DNA of 27,118 nucleotides. Source: Priapulus caudatus. Lineage: Eukaryota; Priapulida; Priapulimorpha; Priapulimorphida; Priapulidae. Below the pieces are notes generated by a model. It searched no databases and was not told the origin of the DNA. It saw nothing but the letters and a program-made list of their open reading frames with translations. A program made the position numbers and the translations under genes. Within the stretch, counting starts at the first letter, position 1; every line of letters starts with the position of its first letter. The stretch covers positions 34,760 to 61,877 of the forward strand of contig NW_014578346.1 in the NCBI RefSeq assembly GCF_000485595.1. The letters run 5' to 3'. Positions 19,172 through 27,118 of this stretch are shown one piece after another.

Positions 19172-19372
19172 GTGAGCATTCGTTCCCGTCCTCGGCTGTT
19201 AAGCGATGGCCCTCCCCCATCGTTAATGTGTTTGTTGTTAGTGATGGGTACTCTCTCGTTTGAGGCAGTGGTGTGTGAGGCAAGAAATGAATAAGTGAAA
19301 CCTTTTTGCGGTGTTTGTAGTAAAAGGTGCTCCCTAGTTGCTACAGTTTGGTGTGGGATTTCCCTCCGCATA

Positions 19373-20013
19373 AGCCTCGTCTACCACCCGACGAAACGCT
19401 ATAAAGTGGGGGTAAAAAGGGGGGGGGTCGAGTTAGGCGGCGTCTACACGGGTCCTTAAACGCTGATAAGTTAAGTAACATCGAGTTAAGCTTAAGACCC
19501 TGGGCTCACCAGTCGAATCGAGGTTAAGCTTAACGTGCAAGTTAAGGCGCGCCATGTGTAGATCCTATAACGTCGAGTTAGGCGAATAGTACATAACTCC
19601 AGCGATAGCGCAACACCTAGCACGTGTACGTGCACAAAACAGCAATGCACGTAGTACCTGCACACCACAGACGTACGCACACGCAGCACGAATGCACACC
19701 AACCGTGTACGGCTGCGCAAGCACGGCAAACGTACGCGGACCAGAACGTGTACCTGCCAGGCCGACTAACGGAGCGGGGCAGCGGCACAGCACTACCGGA
19801 GCGTGCAACGCACTAGTACGTGCACGGATGCATGCAACGGGCACATGTACGTGCACGGCAAAATGTTTACATAACACACGCACGAGGTTTACATACGCGA
19901 ACGCACGCATAGCATACATAAATGCGTAATGAATGCGCTATTCGGTGTTGTCGTGTAGGACGCTCAACATAATCGCTAACAATCGAGTTAAGGTTCGTCG
20001 TGTAGACGAGGCT
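19373..20013. mobile_element. Noisy copy of the 560-bp intron-3 MITE (block C)
   Basis: Ends AGCCTCGTCTACCACCCGAC at the left and TGTAGACGAGGCT at the right match 4469-5028, with ATA on both sides as in the clean copy. The central CA/CG microsatellite is broken up by inserted bases, and one subterminal repeat near the right end is missing. Confidence 0.8.
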
Positions 20014-20214
20014 ATAGTGGGGGCTGTTGGGCTTTTGGTGCATTCAACAAGTTCAACATTCTTCTCGATGAAATGTATAGTATATCAGTTTTAATTGTGT
20101 AGCATTGTATAGTTGTGTAATCGATAGTATGTGAGTGGGTAATGTTGCACAGATATTCGTTGTTTTTCGGCGGTGCGACGGCGTTTATGTGAGTTGTCTA
20201 CCGTGTGTTTACAG

Positions 20215-20304
20215 GACAAAGATCCCCGGAACCACCAGGCTTCTTCGAGTCTGGGCTCTGCGTGCCTGGGGCGCGATCTGGCATGAAGATAGCGACGGCA
20301 TCCG
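20215..20304 (+). pseudogene. RPS14: Frameshifted copy of the RPS14 'TKTPGPG' exon (block C)
   Basis: Acceptor TGTTTACAG is intact and the donor reads G|GTTGAGTG (one extra T). It is 90 nt instead of 77, with insertions throughout (GACAAAGATCCCCGGAACC for GACAAAGACCCCGGGACC). It cannot be translated as S14. It lies in the same order and similar spacing as its clean counterpart at 5212-5288. Confidence 0.85.
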
Positions 20305-21386
20305 GTTGAGTGGCCTCAGCAGGCAGAAGTTATACTAGGCCAAACGAACCAGCCCGCGGCCAAGGACTGTGGAAGACAATATGCACTGACCTCTGCCTAC
20401 CAGTCCGACGTGGTCGTTGAATATTGATGGGGGTGGGAGGGGCAAGGCTGGTGTAAAAGCTCTGGCAAATGATGAGACTTTTGTAGCCAATGGCACTGAG
20501 TAAACACATTGCTGATTCAGCAAAATGTCTTGGAACCGCTGAAGCCAGCGTGTTGAGCACGGAGAGAACGAGAGTACGAGTGGGAGATGGGGGGGGGGGA
20601 GAAGAATTATGAAAGCCGATGAAGAGAGGGGGGGGGGGTAGAGATACAGATCGATGAGAGAGAGAGAAGAATCGTGGATAAATACTAGAGGTGAGGAAAA
20701 ACTGACAACACGTTTGTCTAAAGCCACACATTTTTCTATTATCGTGAAAATCTACGTAAAATTATTGTAGATTAAATCATGACTTAAGATACCCCCAAGA
20801 AGTCATTAATGACATTCAAGCCTGTGTTAGCAGGACACAGACTTACAGAAAACAGTCACACACTGTCTACAAGAAGACGCTGGTTTTATTGACGAAATGA
20901 ATCATTATGTACAGGTTTACGGTCGCTAATAAAAAGTGGCGCTCGTTGATTTTTATGACGGCGTAGATTAATTGACTACTATAACATCACAAATTTTTCT
21001 AATGGTGCATATTTTTGTTGCAATTTGTTTTACATAGGAAAGTAAAGTAATCAAGGAACTAAATGTATGGCTCCGGAATATTTTTACCTGATAAGAATTG
21101 TTTCTAGAACTAGTTAAAAATCCAAAAAAACTTGGGCGATTTGCTATTTTGATCATCGAGATTAACATGGCTAGCTATGAAGCTATTGTACGAAGTCACG
21201 ACGGTTTGGTCAGCCTGCGGGACGGAATAGCAAAATAGGAAAATAATAATGCAGGCAATTTAACCGATAAAAAAGTTGAACAGAATCAGCTTACATTTTT
21301 GAAAAAGTGACATTTTTTAAACTTTTACTAATTTACGGTGACGTCATCAGCCTTTAATGCGTGTTGTAATTTGTAATGCTTACCAG

Positions 21387-21459
21387 AGGATGTCACCCCT
21401 CCATCACCGCGGACAGCACGCAGTAGGAAGCGGGAGGTCGACGTGGTAGAAGATTGTAA
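21387..21459 (+). pseudogene. RPS14: Frameshifted copy of the RPS14 C-terminal exon (block C)
   Basis: Acceptor TGCTTACCAG carries an extra C, and the stop-containing end GGTAGAAGATTGTAA is unchanged. It is 73 nt instead of 68, with insertions around ATCACCGCGGAC and CGCAGTAGGAAGCGGG. AATAAA follows at 21498-21503. As with the other block-C exons, the damage is by indel, not by substitution. Confidence 0.85.
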
Positions 21460-22496
21460 AGTTCTCTGTAATGAATGCAAGCCAGGGTGTAAAGTAAATA
21501 AAATTCTACTCAGCAAGAAGCTACCGTTAATGTGGCCTTCTCTCCTCGTGTCTTTGTCGTTGCAATTTCAACAGACATTGCGCTAACGATAGGTGAAGGC
21601 AAGGATACCGTATGTCGTTTGGATTCGTAACATAAAAAAAGCAGCGGAAAGTATACAGGTGGTGTTATCACGGAACGTTTTATTAGTGACCACCCCAAAT
21701 GTGTATAAACTTGTCGTAAAATACAGGTCCCAATTAAACTCTAAAAAGATAAAATTAACAGTAAACACCAACAAGGATTTGATCCTCAACTTGCCGGGCA
21801 TTCCGATGAGTAGCTAGTGTGATGCGCCTAAAATCATAAACCAAACTAATCGTTGAAGAAATAAAAGCTAGTAGAGATGAAGGTCGAATCCAAAAGTGAA
21901 ACGGATTTTAACGGGTGGCTTTCCAATTGTTTGGAAATGAAACTAAATAGGTCAACAACAGAATGATTGGATATTGGTGGTACCATTGGAGCGAAAAGTG
22001 AAGGAAATTTCAATACAGTCAGCCCGGCCACAAAGACGTACAAGCGGCGCGCAAATACTCCACTGCGTTGGCATTACCACACATCAAAATAGCAATTAGT
22101 CGATTATAACTACGCGGGGAAATTTAAACAAATGTGGCATTGTATACACACCAACACTTAACGATTCCTACTAAAAACGTGAACCAAAGCTGTCGTTTAT
22201 CACAAATGTCACATCCGACAGCCCAAAGAATAATATAATATTACAAATACACCGTATAGCTAACTGAATACCGATTTCGCGTTGACATGGCAAGACAGAC
22301 TACGTGTCCATCAAACGTGAAACATTGTTTCATATATCCTTCGCTGTTATGCGTCTCATAGTGAAGGACTCCAGGTCGCTCGCTTCTATAGTGGTACCGA
22401 TATGGTGTAGCATCTTTTGATCGCTCTACGAACAAGGTTAGAACAGTAGATATAAGAAAAAATGATCTCTTCTATATCTAATGGTCGTAATGAAAC

Positions 22497-22824
22497 CAGT
22501 ATCACAATCTGTATATACCGAAAACCGCGCTGGGACCCACGTTTCCTTGAATTTTTCGAATTTCTGGAATGGTAGTACAGTTGTAGTACTATTGTATCCT
22601 GCAATAGCCAGTACTAAAAAACACCAAAGTTTTTTAAGAGCGCCAAGTTGGCTGTAACCACCAGTACACGTACGAATATGTATGCAGTAATATTGCCAAA
22701 CACCATTAATATTTCTGTAAGTGAACCTTGTTAGCACCGAACTCGAAGCTTTTGGTGGCAGACGACCATGCCACCGAAAAAAACTTTCGGTTTTCAGAAT
22801 TTCGGATAATAGATTGTGTGCTTG
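22497..22824. mobile_element. Noisy copy of pogo/Tigger-like MITE (block C)
   Basis: Corresponds to 7250-7557. The left end reads CAGTATCACAATCTGTATATACC and the right end GATTGTGTGCTTG, both consistent with the inverted repeats plus inserted bases. The interior shares with block B the string GTAGTACTATTGTATCCTGC (B differs by indels), which block A lacks. Confidence 0.7.
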
Positions 22825-23499
22825 TACGTTTTAGCGAAGCGCGATCTGCAGCTGATGCGTGCTTGCTAAAGCCCTACAACGACGGGCGAATAAACATGAA
22901 TGCTAACAACTAATTTTACTGATCAATATGCTCGCTAAATCTATTATATCTCAGTCCCTGTGGCCGTTGTATTGTTCGATGCTACTGGTGGCACCACCTG
23001 GAGGGAGGTGATTGCCGGCACCAAACAGTACTACTCGCTACAATTTGTAAGTACAAATCACTAGGCATACAAATGTAATAATTTTGATCGTCGCTAGACA
23101 ACACAAGGTTAGCTATGAGGGTAAAAAGCGTAATAAGGCTTCCTTCCTCTCTCTCTCTAACACGAGAATAGAACTTGACCGTAACATACACTCTATAAGC
23201 ATTATTATAATTATATTATATAACAAACGCAATATTAAATGTATCTATATATATACCATTAATACAAATGAACGCCCATCCTCGTGCCCGGGACATCTGC
23301 CGGTATAATAATTTACCGACGAGGACCGAATTCGCCGCTTCTAACGCACGAGATGGGCGCTAATAAGCACCGCCTGGCAGCGGAGAAGCTGGCAGAAGCG
23401 CCACCTGTAGGGGAAAGTGGACGGTCGAACCCTGGTCCCACAATAATCTCGTAAGTCGCCCTCAATCCTAGACTTATCGATAGCAAAACGCATCGTAGC

Positions 23500-24010
23500 G
23501 GAAACGCACAGTGCACAACGGCGTGTACGAACGCACTAGCACTAGACAACGCGCGTAGTTGAACGCACGCAGGACACGCGCCAGGTGACGAAACAACGCA
23601 AACAACACAGCGTGGTAGCGAACGCACGGCTACCACGCGTGTACGAAAAAGCAAGCGCGACACACGCGCGTAAACGATAACACGCACGGAACGCCGTGTA
23701 CGAACGACAGCACAAACGCGTGTACGAACGCACGGCACCGGCAAACGCGTGTTACGAACCGCACTGCGACGACCGCGTGTAACGAACATGCGGGACGCAC
23801 AAAACGCGTGTACGAACAGCGCTACAACGGCGTGTACCGAACGCACAAGCAGAACCCCGTCAGGCTCTGGCGCCACGCGTAGTACGAACAGGCACAAGCA
23901 ACAGCAATCGCGTGACGAACGGCACAGCACCACGGCGTGTACGAACGCAGACCGCACGAGAGATTCTGCACGCGTGAGTACGAACGCACAAGAACGATGT
24001 GTGTGCAACG
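23500..24010. repeat. ACGCGTGTACGAACGCAC minisatellite (block C)
   Basis: Counterpart of 12745-13215, with about 18-30-bp spacing of GTGTACGAACGCAC cores. Long open frames on the minus strand are repeat artefacts. It ends before a stretch shared with block B that includes CATGTAGCAAACGTGTG. Confidence 0.85.
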
Positions 24011-24511
24011 ACTCGCACCACATGCGTAAGACGACACTCGTACTAAAGCATGTAGCAAACGTGTGCACGCACGGCGTGTAGTGTCTTGTAACCAACACGT
24101 GTAAGTGACTTGTACCAAAACTAGAACCAAATAAAATTGTGCGCCAACAAAATTTTTAATATTTCTGATGTTATTTACGTTAGTTTAGTTTATTATTAAA
24201 ATTAAGCAATCAGAAATATAAAAATTTTTAGGGCACAATTTATTGGTACTAGTAGCCAACACGTGTAGTGACGATTGTAACCAACACTAACGTGTAACAG
24301 ACGACTGCCGTACTGCCACGCGTACATAGCCACAGAGCACAGACGTGCTGCTGACACTGCGCTGCTAGCCGGTCCAGCCGCACGTCCATAGCACCGGCCT
24401 CACACCTGTACACCTCTGAGATCACACCACAACATATTACTCGATATAGTTACTGGATGAGGGAGAAAAGAAGTGAAGAAACCCTACGTGAGATCTAGGT
24501 CTGGGTGGCGG

Positions 24512-24690
24512 GAGTGGGTGCAACCGCCGCGGACAGAGTATCGAGAGGGGGTGCCACCGTCCGGACAGAGTATCGAGAGCGGGGGTGCACCGCCGGACAG
24601 AGTATCGGAGAGGCGGGTGCAACCGCCGGACATACCGAGTATCTGAGAGGGGGTGGCACTCGCACGACAGAGTATCGGGAGGGGGGGAGC
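24512..24690. repeat. ~30-bp GGACAGAGTATCGAGAGG minisatellite (block C)
   Basis: About six units of GGACAGAGTATCGAGAGG plus GGGTGCACCGCC, the last ones degenerate. It matches 13790-13960. Arg/Gly-rich frames on the plus strand and Pro/Arg/Ser-rich ones on the minus strand arise from the repeat. Confidence 0.85.
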
Positions 24691-25535
24691 TTGTTGTCAG
24701 AGAGATACTCACTCACGAGGTGTCGCGAATCGAAAATGTTTCATAACGTTTGCTCGACAACACTTCAAAAGTATAAAATGCTGTGACATTATAGACAAAA
24801 CAGATAACTGTTTGAGCAAACGCGAGGATCCGGGCCGCGGTCCAGCTTGCTAAAGAAAGCGGTTAAGTAATGCTTGCCTAAATTACTTACTGCCAATTTG
24901 GCTGCTGCGGGACGATGATTCACGCACTCTTACCATCAGTCTTGTCCCTATTTTTGACTTCCTGTAACCTTTAAACATTAAACATTTAATTTAATACAAT
25001 CGATAATTAATAGTAAGCACGCGGCTAAACTAATTACACTCACACAAAACCAAAATTAGGAATATTTTCGGGTTACTGTTTAAAATAGAACCGGTGCTTG
25101 CATTGCCATCATAACCTTTAAATTTTCTCAAAAAATGAAGACCCGCCAAAATATTGAAAAAAATGAAAAGACCCATAGCCCCAAAAAAATTTGGGCAAAT
25201 TGAATGGGTCCTTCGCCGTTGCGGCGTCAGCGATTTATGTGAGTTTTGCGGTCCTCGGCGAGGCGGCGAGGAAAGAATATCTGTCGTGTTTGATAATTTT
25301 GGTCTCCGCGAGGCTGAAAACATCGCAGTGTGCGGCGGGGTGAGTGTGAGACTCCGGCACTCCTCGCTCGACACGAAACCTCAGTGGCGGTGGCATTTTA
25401 ATCTGGTTCCGCCAATTTTGATCAAGTCCCATGACACTTAATACAGGTGGCACCCCGCCGATCGTAAGATCCCCGGTGATCACACGAACCTCAAGCACGC
25501 GTGTGCGGGAGCCTTTACAACACATACACACACAC

Positions 25536-26650
25536 GGCACAGGAGCACGGGTGAAAACATAACCTCCTGCCAACCCCTTGGCGGAGGTAACAACAATATG
25601 ATCATACACAGGAACACGGACAAGTGTTGTCTCTAGATCTCGTAATGCAAGAGACATAATGTGAAGAATCCTTCGTACAATCGCATCCACTCTCGAATAT
25701 AATTATAGCATCACCATCGTCATAATTAATTCAACATTATATACGTGTATACATACATACATATATATATATATATAGATAGATATATCTTACGTTTAAT
25801 ATGTGAATAATGATTACTCGGAATAAATAAAACATTTCTCATTCGCTAGATTTGTACACTAATGCGGACTTGTAGTAAAGATTAACGTTTCCCCGCTATG
25901 ACCGCGCTCACAACTCGTCACGGTCTAGAGCCTGAAGAAGAGGAATGACAGACACATCTGGGTCGTAAAGTCAACGGGACACTTAAGAAACTCACTAAAA
26001 ACTTTCTAGTGAGGAAAAATGGCGACGCCACCCTGCCAAGATCGCTTGACGCGGTCAAAAGACATCCGTTCAACGTCAGATATATTCGGATTGCTTTTTC
26101 GTTATTCGTCGCGAATATTCAGAATCGATTCAATGCATATTTCGATCGCCGGGATCATCCAGAGAGCGAGAGAGCCACGGACAATGGCAGCACGCTTCCA
26201 TCGCATAGACATCGCAGTGCGAGTGCACATCCGCCGATTACAATGCTGGATTCGACCTCAGCGGCCATTTTGGAAGGCAAGAAAAGCAGCAGTGCAACTA
26301 CACCGTAGCAGCCGAATCACAAGCCACCATTGCAGCGTTCTGCGATCGATGTGCAAACTCGGTGAAGGTGCGGCAAGACTCGAACATTCCTTCAGATCGC
26401 CGAGTGGATCGTGAATTAAAGACTGCATCGTTACCAAAAGCAGAAAACCGCTATCCGACCGCGCAGCAGTACTAAACCACCTGTGCACCACGAGTCCGAC
26501 GCTAGGCAACCCAGCGGTCGAAGGCGAATAATACGGAAGAAGGACTTTTCCAAGACGGACGAGAAGATCGGAAGGTCTGCGTAGTTGTCGTCGTCTGCCG
26601 GCGGCGTTGCTGGGGGCATTGTCGGGGACGTTGCCGGGGGCGATCGTCTG
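25536..26650. other. Unique spacer; (TA)n tract and weak open frames only
   Basis: After block C the sequence is unique. 25749-25790 is ATAC/TA/GATA repeat. Between 26009 and 26414 two overlapping plus-strand frames are open (99 and 131 codons, the longer starting ATGGCGACG at 26019). They share no recognisable domain, and openness in two frames points to composition, so I do not call a gene. 26595-26645 is G-rich. Confidence 0.5.
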
Positions 26651-26777
26651 CTACTGGGCGGTGAGTTTTAGCGTTCCGTCGCCAAGCAGACGATCCTTGA
26701 GAGTGTTAAAGAACTGAAGTTGTTGCTCGGGCGGCATCGCCAACACAAGCTGCAGCAGACGCTTGGGGTCGGCGGCC
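26651..26777 (-). CDS. Terminal coding exon of an unidentified gene
   Basis: Minus-strand exon after acceptor CGATTGTTTCAG-like sequence (here TATTGTTTCAG), ending at TAG (26651-26653). It encodes AADPKRLLQLVLAMPPEQQL followed by QFFNTLKDRLLGDGTLKLTA and Gln. The sequence is predicted helical and amphipathic, with LLQLVLAMPPEQQLQFF suggesting a protein-binding helix pair, but I cannot assign it to a family. The first 51 nt of the exon and the preceding 27 nt of intron are tandemly repeated to the right. The preceding exons lie outside the window. Confidence 0.5.
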
Positions 26778-27000
26778 CTGAAACAATAGAGCGTGCACGC
26801 GTTAAGGGGCGGCATCGCCAACACAAGCTGCAGCAGACGCTTGGGGTCGGCGGCCCTGAAACAATCGAGCGTGCACGCGTTAAGGGGCGGCATCGCCAAC
26901 ACAAGCTGCAGCAGGCGCTTGGGGTCGGCGGCCCTGAAACAATAGCTCGCGTGCACGCGTTAACGGGTGGCATTGCCAACACCAGGTGCAACGCTCTCTC
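26730..27000. repeat. 78-bp tandem repeat duplicating a splice acceptor and exon start
   Basis: Units start at 26730, 26808 and 26886, with a partial, diverged fourth at 26966. Each full unit holds, on the minus strand, TTGTTTCAG followed by GGCCGCCGACCCCAAGCG and the codons for LLQLVLAMPP, then TTAACGCGTGCACGC. Potential exon starts are 26777, 26855 and 26933. Because 78 is divisible by three and no unit has a stop, the frame is open through all three. Confidence 0.9.
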
Positions 27001-27118
27001 TTTCTCTTTCTTTCTCTCTCTCTCTCTCTCTCTATCTATCTCTCTCTCTCCCCCATCTCTCTTTCTCTTATTTCCCTCCTCTCTCTCTCTCTCTCTCTTG
27101 CTCCCTCTCTCTCTCCCC
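26993..27118. repeat. (TC)n microsatellite at right edge
   Basis: A pyrimidine-only tract of CT repeats with a few TTTC, TATC and CCC interruptions. The window ends inside it. Confidence 0.95.

Larger units (their letters stand above)
18346..25535. repeat. Block C: insertion-rich copy of RPS14 exons, downstream DNA and minisatellites
   Basis: Collinear with block A (2863-8130) and then with 12720-14710. Intervals are longer than in A by extra single bases: first to second exon start 1233 versus 1086 bp, second to third 1172 versus 1044, and last exon to the GAAGCGCCACCTG motif about 10 percent longer. Insertions outnumber substitutions and fall equally in exons and introns. This is the copy connected to the ATG exon. 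Confidence 0.92.

Noticed and set aside
23313-24098. 261-codon minus-strand open frame, the longest in the window
   Set aside because: Same minisatellite in block C, indel-rich sequence, repetitive peptide content, no domain seen, and not matched by the frame in block B.
25154-25441. 95-codon plus-strand frame with cysteines (DLCEFCG)
   Set aside because: The parallel stretch 14370-14620 does not keep the frame, and the region is full of insertions.
25555-25605. Inverted CCTCCTGCCAA / TTGGCGGAGG pair
   Set aside because: Only about 10 bp of stem with mismatches; no flanking duplication or terminator context.
26019-26414. 131-codon frame starting ATGGCGACG
   Set aside because: A second frame overlapping it is also open, no conserved domain is visible and there is no splice or poly(A) context; noted only as a weak possibility.

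Overview
The window is nuclear DNA from an animal, probably an invertebrate. Genes are split by GT-AG introns, the AT-rich spacers are full of microsatellites, and there are several non-autonomous DNA transposons (hAT-like, pogo/Tigger-like and an element with a 3-bp target duplication). I cannot name the species. The one gene I recognise with certainty is RPS14 (small-subunit protein uS11). A second gene fragment, on the minus strand, encodes the N-terminal half of a KIND domain like those of PTPN13 and FRMPD2. A third minus-strand piece at the right edge is an unidentified terminal exon whose splice acceptor is tandemly triplicated.

Layout. 1-1343: a partial copy of RPS14 intron 2 (inverted-repeat transposon with a second one nested in it, then a ~92-bp minisatellite) that stops 49 nt into the next RPS14 exon. 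1344-2862: the KIND gene (two exons, minus strand) with a microsatellite-filled intron. 2863-8130 (block A): a clean RPS14 segment with the last three coding exons (4126-4287, 5212-5288, 6256-6323), poly(A) signal and downstream DNA. 8131-10126: transposon relics. 10127-12720 (block B): a noisy second copy of 5565-8130, running on into minisatellites and a poly-C tract up to about 15210. 15211-17062: mostly non-coding DNA with two striking hairpins and one possible first exon. 17063-17087: a 25-N assembly gap. 17088-18345: the RPS14 5' region with the ATG-containing exon. 18346-25535 (block C): a third, insertion-rich copy of RPS14 exons, downstream DNA and the same minisatellites as block B. 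25536-27118: spacer, the triplicated exon and a TC-repeat.

Reading the pieces together: one RPS14 gene is probably represented several times. The ATG exon exists only next to block C and the clean later exons only in block A. Joined, they give 152 codons plus stop; the ATG exon carries three apparent GG-to-GGG insertions, without which the length is 151, the family's usual length. Blocks B and C differ from A mainly by one- and two-base indels spread equally over exons and introns, which looks like unpolished long-read sequence placed by gap filling, not old paralogues. B and C also share real differences from A, so they probably come from the other haplotype. I found no CRISPR, operon or other prokaryotic-type system, and nothing I would call a new biological system. 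The most interesting biological signals are the 702-bp palindrome inside an RPS14 intron, the in-frame triplicated splice acceptor, and the small hairpin insertions.
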